From: Rostrohypoxylon terebratum
Taxonomy: Eukaryota > Ascomycota > Sordariomycetes > Xylariales > Hypoxylaceae
Length of the DNA: 64,000 nt
NCBI GenBank assembly: GCA_022497145.1
Contig: MU385884.1
Span: 124,001 to 188,000, forward strand
Reading direction: 5' to 3'
This document shows positions 45,939-56,900 of the stretch, in pieces. Numbering within the stretch: position 1 is the first letter of the stretch; every line of letters starts with the position of its first letter. A model generated the notes under the pieces. That model was not told the DNA's origin and searched no databases. It was given only the letters and a program-made list of their open reading frames with translations. A program made the translations under genes and the position numbers.

Positions 45939-48658
45939 GATGACGATTCTTGCCTTCTTTTGCCTTCGTAATCTATATTGAAAGGACTTAGTCAATAATT
46001 ATCGAACGTCGACGTTGGGCGACGCGGGCGACTAGAGCGACGCTGACGATCAGCGCGATCAGGCCGATCAAGTTGATCAAGTTGATCAGAAACAAGCTGA
46101 ATCCGATCCGACGGGGAAAAAAAGCTGTTATCGCAAGCTTAAACGGAGACGTCAATCGGATGCGAAAATGTGCTTATCGGTCGAGTAGCTGCCAACTGTT
46201 CCAGGGTCCACGGGCAACGGGTAACGGGCAACAGGCACCGCGGGCAACTTTTTGGAAAAATGGGAAAAAAAAAAAAGTTGTGGTCAGTTACGGTAGAAAA
46301 TGGAAAATGCGAAAGTGTGTGGAAAGGTTTGGGGGTGATTTTCTGGGGTTTCCGGTTTCAAACGGTAGAAAAGAGCAGTAGCAATGTAGCAAAACACTAC
46401 GTTGTACCAGCAGACTAGTAATAGTGGGCAATAGTATTAGCCCTAGAGCGAAAGTCAAATAATCGGTGGCTGGATTCAGGTTAGTATTTCCTTATTTCCC
46501 TCACGTGGAATACCTTCAGGCTAGTACTAACTTGTGTGGCCTGGCCTGTGCCCCAATGTGGCGTACGTAGTAAAATGGACAGAACCTTTGGAAACCTTGA
46601 TTTCATCGCGTCATTTACCCGATCACGTACAGCATACATACTAGGTGTAACTTGCAGTTACCTGCATTACCTACATTACCTACATCCAAAAATGAACTTA
46701 CCTAAGGTATGTAATTACCTGAGTATCTTCTATCATGTGAGAAGCGCGACCTTGCTAACGGTTAAATACGTATCGATGGTAGAGGGCTTTTCTTTATTGC
46801 GTGACTTAAACTTAACGGAACACTAGCGTCCACTTTTAATTCATGTAGTAGCATTTTTACTACGGTAGCATTTGGAATCTCCAATTCTCATCCCAACTTT
46901 TTCTTTTCCTCTCTCTCACCCCACAATCCAAAACCCATAATCCACATCTCAAGTCAAGGACCTTGAGGCTTGTTGCCCAAAAAACTCTTGTCCCGAACAA
47001 GCTTCTTCTAGTGTCGATAATTCCCCAGATCCCGTATACATATTTATGGATAATAGAAATGTTTCTAACTTCTCTCAATCCCTCGTTATTAGCTGATGTT
47101 TTAACTGTTTTAACCGTACTGCAATCTTCTTCTTCATTTCCATTACTATTAAGTATATCCACACTCACAGACGCTGGCAAGGATCCCTGATCTCTCATAC
47201 CCAGCCCATACCCAGCCTAAACCCTGCGTCGTTCTTGAAACGCGCCAGGCTTTCCCTCTCTGGTCTTACGATTGGCTCATCGACGACGATCAACCTTCGA
47301 GACCGAGAAAAGCTCCATTTCGCTTGTCAGGTCTTTGTCAGGGATTAAGCGTACCCTGTTCATAACAGTAAATGCTCGAGATATCTCTGACTCTTTGTTC
47401 CTTCACCACCTACCTCATCAGCTTCTTCAACCAGAACTAATATCTTCATCGATACAGTACCTAATCATAGTAGTCTTTATAATCATCGATAGTAGATACG
47501 ACTTACGTTGTACTAGTTCTCGATGTTCGCCTTCTCCGGCTAACAATAGATTGTCTTCATCATGAATTTCCATCCCGAGTACGCGTTGGCTGTTTCATGT
47601 AAGTGCCTTGGAGCTTTAACCGTTGGCTGAAATATCCGTCAACTGTTAAGGGAAATATTCAACTCTGAAGGAAGCCCTTTATGTTTTGTTTTTCATTCAT
47701 ATTATAACCGTATTAATCAGCGACAGCCGGAACTGGCCAGAATGGTAACCTGACAATACTGGCTGGCACCGCATAACCGGCAAGATTTTGGGGGCTGCGT
47801 CGGCAGATATCGAGAACCATACGCTGTTGATCGCTGAGGCGCAAAACCCCAGAAACTGTTATTGGGCGGACTTGAGCCCCCTGCATTAGCTCCTGAACAC
47901 CTACCGTCCACTGGATCTCTTCCTTGCAGACCACCTGGGCAGTTAGGCTCTCGGTTACGAAGTCAACTCTCCGTTTTGAAAAAAAGAGCCCCCTCGGCTA
48001 TGCCACACCATGCGTCTTAAAGAAGATTCCTAGTGGGTCCCGTTTCGATTGTCGACGGGGAACATGACGACGCATATCCCATTCGAGCGAATAGTACCGC
48101 CGTCGTCCTAGCACTCGAGACAAACCACGCCTCACATCCATGACTGCATCCATGACTAATTAATACATCCATGATCAACTTTAGCAAGCTTCAGCAAGCT
48201 TGACCTAGAACTTGTTTCTGATCTCCATGATCTCCATGGAGATCGAATGATGGTGTCCATGGGTTCAATCCCTGCCCCCCTTTTCGTTTCTCGAGGTACG
48301 TACGGGTAGGTATATACCATTTGCTCGACTTCAAAAGCAGAGGTCTTGGCTCTCGTCTGGTCTCTTTCTTTACTTCATACTTCAACTCTCATGAAGTTCG
48401 TTGTCTGAGACAACTTCCATTCAGCAGTTACTTTATTGTTTCCTTTCTATTTGTTCTTTCTCTCATTTCTTGGTGCTCTTTGGCTTTGCCATTCTTTCTT
48501 CGAAGTCCTTCCGCTTCATAACCGACCTGTCCTAGTCGAATCGCCAACCGAAGTTGGATTTTCTTCGCGTCAATTCTCATTCAATCCACCTGGTGTGGTT
48601 ATACGTACATTTTTTATTTCGACTTCTCTTCTGTTTATTCGGGGAAACTTTTAGGAAA
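45939..48658. other. 2.7-kb spacer with weak small-gene candidates
   Basis: No confident gene. A promoter-like C/T-rich stretch at 47380-47560 leads to ATG 47562 and a 37-base open segment (MNFHPEYALAVS) ending in a canonical GTAAGT. No clear second exon follows, although joining at 47652 would give a 44-residue protein with one hydrophobic stretch. On the opposite strand a protein-like frame lies at 48153-47713 (separate entry). The final 250 bases are a pyrimidine-rich leader of the protease gene. Confidence 0.4.
47713..48153 (-). pseudogene. possible relic or small gene with one in-frame stop
   Basis: From ATG 48153 the frame reads about 50 codons (MDAVMDVRRGLSRVLGRRRYY...KTHGVA), meets TAG, then stays open for a further 95 codons to TAA at 47713 (RRVDFVTESLTAQVVCKEEIQ...QNLAGYAVPASIVRLPFWPV). 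The composition after the stop is protein-like. A CTAAC branch site and CAG acceptor (GCCTAACTGCCCAG) sit about 60 bases past the stop, so an intron could remove it, but the only upstream donors are non-ideal GTGTGG and the splice changes frame. I recognise no family. Confidence 0.2.
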
Positions 48659-50029
48659 ATGCAGTCCCTTACGCAGTTGCTCGTAGTCTTCGGACTCTTG
48701 GCCTTGACGTCTTCGTCTCCGACGGGCAATATTCAAAAACGAGGGGTATACAAGGTCGAACGAGTCGCGAACCCGGACTTTACAGGTCGCAACGGTCCTC
48801 GAGCTCTACTAAAGACGCTACGAAAGTACCGCATGCCCATCCCGGCTTCCGTTGCGAGCGCTGCCCAGAAGGACGAGATGATCACGAAGAGGCAGAACCG
48901 CAAGAAAGGAAAGGGTCGCAAGGGTAAGGGAGCTGGCGCTGCTGCCGGTGCCGCCGCTGGTGCCGCCGCTGCCGCCACCGGATCGGCTGCTAACGGTACC
49001 GGTCTCGTCACAAACACCCCCGAGGCCAACGATGTCGAGTACCTCTCTCCCGTTAACATTGGTGGGCAGACGTTGAACCTCGACTTCGACTCTGGTTCAT
49101 CTGATCTCTGGGTGTTCAACACGCAGCTCAGCAAGGCCGCTACCCAGGGCCACACGGTCTATGATCCGACTCAATCCAAGACCTTTGCTCTTATGCAAGG
49201 TGCTTCGTTCGAAATCTCTTACGGTGATGGCTCGGGGGCTGCTGGCAATGTCGGCACCGACACCGTCGACATCGGCGGTGCTACCGTCACCAACCAAGCC
49301 GTCGAGCTGGCTACTGCCGTCTCTTCGTCTTTCGTCCAGGACACTGCGAACAACGGTCTGCTCGGCCTTGCTTTCAGCCAGCTTAACACAGTACAGCCTG
49401 CTCAGCAGAAGACATTCTTTGACAATGTCAAGTCGTCCCTCGCTGAGCCCGTTTTCACCGCCGACCTTCGTGCACAAGCAAATGGTGCTTACGAGTTTGG
49501 CCGCGTGGATACTAGCAAATTTACTGGTCAGATGACCTGGGTTCCCGTCAACACGACACAAGGCTTCTGGCAATTTACTAGCGAAAGTTTTGCTATCAAC
49601 GGTGGCACTCCCCAGACCTCCACTGCCGGGGCTCAGGCCATTGCTGACACCGGCACCACTCTCCTCTTGGCCGATGCCGCTGTAGCAAAGGCTTACTACG
49701 CACAAGTCCAGGGCGCCGTTGATGACCAACAGCAAGGAGGATTCACGTTCCCTTGCAACTCGGATCTACCCGACCTTCAACTGGATGTTGGTGGTACTAT
49801 GGCCACCGTTAAGGGCACTGATATCAACTTTGCCCAGGTCGACGATCAAAGTAAGTTCTCTACGACAATCACAATTTTAGATTCATTTTGCTAACATATG
49901 ACAGCTTGCTTCGGTGGTCTACAGGCTACAACAGCCGGTTTACAGGTGTACGGCGATATCTTCTTCAAGAGCAACTTCATCGCCTTCAACGGTGGCAACA
50001 ACACCCTGGGCTTTGCGACGCACGCTTAA
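48659..50029 (+). CDS. secreted pepsin-family aspartic protease
   Basis: Secreted acid endopeptidase of family A1, processed from a zymogen. Exons 48659-49850 and 49905-50029 flank a 54-bp intron (GTAAGT...GCTAAC...ACAG) and join to 438 residues. A signal peptide covers about 1-19. The propeptide has Lys-Arg sites at IQKR and MITKR. The catalytic motifs are FDSGSSDLWVF with Asp144 and ADTGTTLLL with Asp330, and the flap region reads EISYGDGSGAAG. An unusual low-complexity linker of lysine/arginine/glycine then alanine (KKGKGRKGKG then an A/G run, about 83-112) sits between propeptide and mature enzyme. The C-terminus CFGGLQ...GDIFFKSNFIAFNGGNNTLGFA is canonical. There is no GPI signal, so it is probably free in the medium. 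The frame extends upstream to 48554, but ATG 48659 gives the signal peptide. Confidence 0.94.
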
Positions 50030-50820
50030 GCATACTTGCTTCTAGCCAACTGTACAACTATTTCCTGTGAAATACGAGCATCAATTGTATATATTATTTG
50101 ATATTTCTACGAAGGGCATAAGTCAGGATACGATAGACTAAGAGATTTACTGACGGCCATGGCACATGTACATACCCATGAATTTTTAGAGGAACATTAG
50201 CAACTGCAGCACTGCGGAGTTTCACCATGTGGCATGGAACGTGAACATGGAGCATCCCCCAATTGGAGAGTGAGACGTGAGTTTGCCTGGCTACTAGCAT
50301 CTAGGTAATCATTTGCGTGCCGACCTGCCGGCCTAGGTAGGTAAAATATGCATTGCTGGATGCTTTTGCTTGATGCTTTTCAATCTGTACCTATTCATAC
50401 CCCAGGCCTACTAATTAGCCTCAAAGGATCAATTTGTCAATGTCAATCGCCGGCCACACCTCGTCGGATTTTGTGCTATTATTTCACATTGTTCTTTTCT
50501 GCTAGTAGGAAATCTCCCTGAAACGTAAGATAGATGTGGCTCACGATTAATGAATCTGGTGCTAATTCCGTTACTGAAACACCCCCTGAGGACGCGGCCT
50601 CGTCGTGATGAGGCCGCTATTGGCGCCTTTCGCCTCATGTAGCCCACAAATCAGTAGCTGGAGATCAGCTAGTCATGCATTTGGTTGGTTCGTGACATTT
50701 GCACTGTTTACTCGCAAAGTCTGACTATTTAGGCTGATACTTAGCCTCCACTACCATTGCTAATTCTTTCGTCGCGCTCCCGACGCCGAAACGAAGCGCT
50801 CTTCCTTCTAGATTTTTCTG

Positions 50821-51099
50821 ATGGATCAGCCACATTCCTTTCTTAAAGCGCCGGCGTACCTAGACGCCATCGGCGATAAGGCGACCTGTCGGTATCTGTT
50901 CCTTCCGGAGGCGCAGGAGTCGGTCTAACCAGACCCTGTGGCGAAGGCCTCATCTATTCTCGTACCTCAAGGCTTAGGTAGATGTGATACTGGAAGGTTT
51001 TATAGTTGTGGTGTAGGTAGGATGCGATTTGTTCTCGGCGATTTCAGGATCGGTATGTTCATGACCCGAGCTTTGAATAGCAACGTCTTCACCACTTAA
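50821..51099 (+). pseudogene. possible gene relic: 92 codons open apart from one TAA
   Basis: ATG 50821 reads MDQPHSFLKAPAYLDAIGDKATCRYLFLPEAQESV, then TAA at 50926, then stays open to 51097 (PDPVAKASSILVPQGLGRCDTG...). The first 35 codons are GC3-rich and protein-like, unlike the surrounding AT-rich spacer. No family is recognised and chance cannot be excluded. Confidence 0.15.
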
Positions 51100-53423
51100 G
51101 TCTCGATGACCTACATACTTAGGACCTTAGGTAGGTACCCATACCTGGCAGCTTAGCCAATGGCGTTTATTGGAGCTTGCTGCAGGATTGCCGTATGTGG
51201 CATTATAAAAGCAAAGCAGAGCGATCTTTATCGACCAACCATTTGGTCGGAATTAGTATCGCACATAGTACATACGCACCATTAATCAGCATCTATTGGT
51301 TGACTTACTGTACCTGGCCGGTTTAGAAAGGTATGGGAGACTTGGAGTCACATCGTGAAGTGATAAATCAAGCTGAGCCAGTCCCAATTATTCGGCGAAT
51401 ACTAAGACACATCTATAAGGCTGTCTGATTCGTCGTTCGAGAAATAGGCGCTACATAGAAGGCCCTAGGAAGTAGGAACTAGGTCCTATGTAGGTACGAG
51501 AAGACGGAATACTCGGAAAGATGAAGCCGTAGACAGTATCCAATTACGTACAGAAAATAACCTGGACAAACGTAGCGACCTTGGTAGTAAGGCATAGTTA
51601 AAGCACATAACAGACACTGCATGAATTCCAGTTTATACGGATTTATATATATTATAGGTACCCAGGGCTGCCAGGTCCTACGACGTACATACCTCGTACA
51701 TACTAGACCTACTATTTTAGTGCGAATAAGCGTTGAATGAAATGCTATCCATATGTTATACATAGTATATTGATCGACGTTGAAATGTTCGGTATGTGGT
51801 CGACTTTCTACCATGTAATACGTTTAACAGACCGGTAGACTGGCAGACTCGGTTCTCGGTTGAGAAACCGAATACTCCTACTTCTAGTACTTCCACTCTT
51901 CCACTGCTGCGAATAGGTAAATGAGATATGAGATTCAAGTACTTCATTTGAAAAGGATACATTGTTTGTCGGCGCCTCTTCCGAAATCGGATGACACGAT
52001 TGGTTCCCCTTGCGACACCGATGTACTTACCACAGATCTGGTACGAAGTGAGGTGACCCCCCCCCATATTAACACACCATTACCTGTTCCGTCAACGGTC
52101 GCCGGCATCACGAACGAGACAGCACTCCACGATCATGCTGGACCAGGCCGTTGACGTAAAAGTTTTTACCCACCAGCCCACTAACGGAGGCTAGGTACGA
52201 CGTAGGTATGATTCCTGTGGTTTTAATGGTTCTCATAGTTCTCATGGTTCTTATGGTTCTGCATGGTAGTGAGAAAAAGACCTGCTTGCTTGACTGTTAC
52301 TCGGATGCTACTTGACCACTTCTACCCAACCACATGTATCGGCCGGATGATCAGATACCATACTTGGCATCGCCTTCAAGGTCGAGAGATCTTAGGTTTT
52401 AGTTTAGGGGACCTATTAATACCACCATCAACCGTTCAGGCGGAAAGCCCTAGCCCTAGTTAAAAAATAGGATGCATAATTACGAGCAACTTGCCTGTTT
52501 TGAAGCGAAGGTGTAATACCTAGACTCTAGAGTACGGTGACGGTGTACCTAGAATAGTGCATTGTGTAGATCTTTTGGTACATTCGGACCTAGGATCTAT
52601 GTAGGTATTTTACATATTTTACATCCATATCAGGTACCTACTTACATCTGCCCTCCTCCGAATATTCAGAGGCCCCTCGGTCTCTGCTAACGTATCCAAT
52701 CGGCTTTGTGCTCGTGGCTTTGATTCGGAGTTTCGGATGCTGAAGATTCACATATGTCATAGGTATCTACTTACCCAATAGGTACTATATAGATAGGCGT
52801 ATATAAATTGAGCAATTACTATGAATCCCTTTTAAGACGTTGATTCGAAAGAGAAGAAGTAGGTCTAAGATGAATCACACCCACGTACACACCCACGTAT
52901 ACCCACACACATACAGCATACACACACACACACACTTGCGCCTTTTATGTCGCCGTGGTCCGAAAAAGCATGGGTTCATCCAGCTCATTGGCTGTCCTGC
53001 ATTAGCGCATACAGACGGATAACTCGGGTGGAGTAGGCTACCTTAGGGACCTTAGGACCTACTAGGTAGCTTTTCGTAGGTAGCTTAAGGTGGGTAGGTA
53101 CTGTAGGTACCGGAAAATGAGGGCATACGCAGGTTTGAACCATTGCAGATGCAAGATTTCCTAAAAGGGCAACACGTACGCTCGGCGTTTGCACTCGTAA
53201 GGAGTAAGCCACGCCGAGACATAGCCCTTCTTATGACCCCATATAAACGTGATCGAAAGTTACCGCCGAGGCTCTTTAAAAGAGGTCTTGGGGGTTATTA
53301 TTACACCACTATATAGAACCGTATTACCGTATCATCGTAGCATCGATTAATACACCTGGGCAACCAAGGATCGACACCGGGTCTTCCATGACTTTTTCAC
53401 CAGGTTTCTGAAATTACTACGAG

Positions 53424-53432
53424 TTATCTGAT
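53424..53432 (-). promoter_or_regulatory. iron-responsive GATA-factor (SreA/Sre1) site 1, ATCAGATAA
   Basis: The plus strand reads TTATCTGAT, which on the minus strand is ATCAGATAA, a perfect match to the ATCWGATAA consensus of fungal iron-sensing GATA repressors. With the preceding G it also fits the longer (G/A)ATC(T/A)GATAA form. It lies 548-556 bp before the NRPS start codon. Confidence 0.6.
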
Positions 53433-53442
53433 CCGTTTAAAG

Positions 53443-53451
53443 TTATCAGAT
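53443..53451 (-). promoter_or_regulatory. iron-responsive GATA-factor (SreA/Sre1) site 2, ATCTGATAA
   Basis: The plus strand reads TTATCAGAT (minus ATCTGATAA), again a perfect ATCWGATAA with a preceding G. It starts 19 bp after site 1, nearly two helical turns, so both sites face the same side of the DNA. The two sites lie in a near-exact 14-base direct repeat, AGTTATC(T/A)GATCCG. Confidence 0.6.
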
Positions 53452-53622
53452 CCGCCCTCAGTGGAGAAGAACGTACGTTGGTGTCTTCTTGGGATCCGTT
53501 ATAATAACGGCCCCCCCTTAGCTCCCCTCCATCAAAGCGTCCTAGGGCCGAAAAGGAATGTTGCTTTCGAGTAGAGCCACATACATCGGTCAACATTCTC
53601 TTCGTAACCTGGTGCCTGTGTT

Positions 53623-53658
<36 letters not shown>

Positions 53659-53979
53659 TCGTGGGAAGAATCAGTTGCCGTTGTCGGCAAGAATGGAGAC
53701 AGGTATGGAACTATCATGTGCTTGTTGCCTTCATTTGCCCCGTTAGTCTTCTATTAGTTCTTCTAGGCACTCGGTGGCCTCGAGTCTTTTTTTAAAAAGT
53801 GATCTGCGATCAGCAATGCATATACATCTTCTACATCCTGCACGATACTTAACAAGATCCTAGGGTCCACTCGTTCGTGAGAGATGCGAGAAGCTCGTCA
53901 TTCGGGCGCAAGAACAGCTGTAGATCAAGCTTAAACATCCTGTCAATGAACGGGTAGCGTCGTCGCCACAAAGTCCACA

Positions 53980-56900
53980 ATGGAACAGAAAGACGTCGAC
54001 ATCTCGTGCGCCAACTCGGTACATTCCGACGAGGGTGTGGTGAGCGGCCACCTGACGACACCGCCGACAGATTTCGAGGAAGACGGAATAACCGTGGACC
54101 AGCTGGAACAGATATGGAGTTGGAATACTCCAGTTCCACCGACTTTGAAAACGTGTATGCACGAATTGGTAGCGGAGCAAGCGACTAAGGACCCAAGCCG
54201 ACCAGCTGTCAATTCGTGGGATGGCGCATTCACATACGGCGACGTGAACTCGAAATCCGATCAATTCGCTGCCCATCTAGTATCAACAGGTGTTACAGTA
54301 GGCTCAGTCGTGCCGTTGTGCTTCGAGAAGTCGAGATGGACGGTGGTGGCTGTATTAGCCGTCATGAAGGCCGGGGGCACCTTTGCGCTGATGGACCCGA
54401 GCCAACCCGAGGGAAGGTTGCGCACGATCGTCGAACAGACCGGCGCATCTATCATCGTAACCTCTAAACAACAGGAAGACCTCGGCCGTCGCATCGCGCC
54501 TAACGGAACACGCGTCACACTATGCGACGAGAACTTGAGCGGCTACGACACTTCGTCGACTTTGCCCTATGTACCAGCGAGCGCGAATCTCTACATACAA
54601 TTCACATCGGGCAGCACGGGGAAACCAAAGGGATGCGTCGTGACACACGAGAATTACTCCAGCGGAGCGATCCCGCGCGCGGATATAGTCGGATATCGCG
54701 CGCATTCCCGGGTTCTCGATTTCGCCTCGTACGCCTTCGACGTCTGCATCGACTGCATGCTGTGCACGTTGTCGGTCGGAGGCTGCCTGTGCATCCCCTC
54801 GGACGCCGATCGAGTAAACGACTTAAGCGGCGCTATAAGGAAGATGAACGTGAACATGGCGCACATGACACCCTCAGTCGCCCGTGTTCTCGATCCCGAT
54901 ATCATACCCAAGCTTGAGGTGCTTGGACTAGGAGGAGAGGCCATATCCGCGGGAGACGCCGCGGCTTGGAGTCGCCACGCAAAGGTCATCAACGCTTACG
55001 GCCCTTCCGAGTGTACCGTTGGGTGCGCCGTGAACGGTGATGTCGGGGCTGAAAGTCATAAAGCGTCAGTCAGCATCGGCAGGGGAGTGGGAGGATCGCT
55101 TTGGATCGTCGACCCCTCCAACCACAACAAACTCGTACCTATAGGCTCGGTTGGAGAGCTCCTAGTCGAGGGAGCTATAGTAGGACCGGGGTACTTGAAC
55201 GACACCGAAAAGACGGATGCGGTATTCATCAGCAACCCGAAGTGGCTAACTGCCGGAAGTCCCAAACACGAAGGCCGTAAAGGCAGGCTATACAAGACTG
55301 GTGATCTCGTAAGGTATGATCCGGACGGAACAATCGTCTTCGTCGGCCGAGGCGACCAGCAGGTGAAATTGCGCGGGCAAAGAATCGAGCTCGCGGAGAT
55401 CGAGTACAATATGTTGAACAACCTTCCCCCGGGAACCCGTGTCGCTGCTGAAGTCATCCGACCTGGCGGTCCTGCTGGCGAACCGACCTTGGTTGCGTTC
55501 GTTGCCGAGCGAGCGGGTCTTGCGTCTGAATCAGATCCTCTTCTAGGATCGGTACCTCCCCAGGTCACAGACTCTCTTGCAAACATGAACGCAGCCCTCT
55601 CCGAACACCTGCCCATATACATGGTCCCCGCAGCATACATCCCACTACAGATCATGCCCCTTTTGGTATCAGCCAAGACCGATCGGAAACGCCTCAGAGA
55701 GTTGGGTCATTCATTAAGCAGAAAAGATATTGCCAAGTTTACCGCGGTCATGGTTCCCCGAAAGGAACCCTCAACACCGGCAGAGAAGATCCTAGCCCAG
55801 CTTTGGAATCAGATCTTGGGCCAGGACGTGGAGGTCGGTGCCCACGACAACTTCTTCAGCTTAGGGGGCGACTCTCTTCGCGCGATGAAGCTAGTTGCTG
55901 CCGCACGAACACAGGACATCGCGCTAACGGTCGCTGATATATTTGCCAACCCGGTGCTCTCGGATATGGCCCTCGTCGCACGACCCGGTTCTGGAGAAGC
56001 CAGTGTTGAAATACCATCCTTTTCTCTCCTTAGCAACGAGTGGACCGAGGAGTCTGCTCGAAAGGAATGTGCTGCCTTCTGCGACGTCGACCCATCGTTC
56101 ATCGAGGATGTATACCCGTGCACACCCTTACAAGAGGGTCTTATGGCTCTGTCTGCTAAAGTCAGCGAGGCCTACGTTGCGCAACGTGTCGTTGAACTCG
56201 AGGATGAGACGGCGGTGCAGAAACTGGCCGACGCTTTCAAATTGGCATCTAAGGACTGCGCGATCCTCCGGACGAGAATCGTCCAGGTGCCAGGCCAAGG
56301 ATTGATGCAGGTGGTTGTCAAGGATGACTTCGATTGCAAGACGTTATCTGGACAGAGTCTTAATGATTATCTAGTACAAGACCGGAGCGACTCGGTTCAA
56401 CTTGGCAAGCCTTTGGTCAGATATGGAGTAATCGTCAACGAGAAAACCACCGGAAAGTCGCATTTCGTCTTAACGATGCACCACGCCCTCTACGATGGCT
56501 GGTGTATGCCTTTGATCGTTGACCGGGTCAACCGAGCATACAATAACCTCACAACCGAGAGACCGGCCGATTTCAAGCATTTCATTCACTATCTCGGCAA
56601 CATGGACAGGAAAGACTCAGAATCATTCTGGCGAGAAAGGCTGGACGGTGCCAACGGAGAGCAATTCCCTACCCTCCCATACGCTAGTTACCAGCAACAA
56701 GCCGACTCCCTTCTGGAACACTACGTACATACTGGCAAGACAAATAGCGGGATAACGATTGCTACCGTCATCCGAGGAGCTTGGGCGTTATTAGTCTCGG
56801 AGTATATGGCATCAAATGATGTCGTATTTGGCGAAACGCTTACCGGCCGCAACGCCCCTATCCCAGGAGTTGAAGAGATCGAGGGACCTATGATTGCTAC

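Larger units (their letters stand above)
53293..53654. mobile_element. candidate short retroposon (SINE-like) with A29 tail and target duplication
   Basis: A 362-bp segment ends in 29 consecutive A (53626-53654). It is flanked by GAGGTCTTGGG (53282-53292) and GAGGTCGTGGG (53655-53665), which match at 10 of 11 bases; both copies are also preceded by AAAA. That is the arrangement left by LINE-type target-primed insertion. A weak RNA polymerase III B-box-like word (GGATCGACACC) lies near 53368-53378, but no clear A box is seen. No coding capacity and no second copy are in the window. Confidence 0.35.
50030..53979. other. 4-kb spacer between protease and NRPS genes
   Basis: No confident gene. 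Contents include a GC-rich inverted repeat at 50594-50617 (GCGGCCTC...GAGGCCGC), an interrupted frame at 50821-51099, and dense TACCTAGGTA words at 51105-51140, 51470-51495 and 53035-53110. There are also 9-base GGTTCTCAT repeats near 52225-52265, CA-rich repeats near 52870-52935 and an A29 run. The right end carries two iron-GATA sites and a candidate retroposon (separate entries). Confidence 0.45.

Noticed and set aside
48185..48290. tRNA-like GGGTTCAATCCC stem
   Set aside because: The loop has six rather than seven bases, and no acceptor, D or anticodon arms can be placed; it sits among short TCCATGATC repeats.
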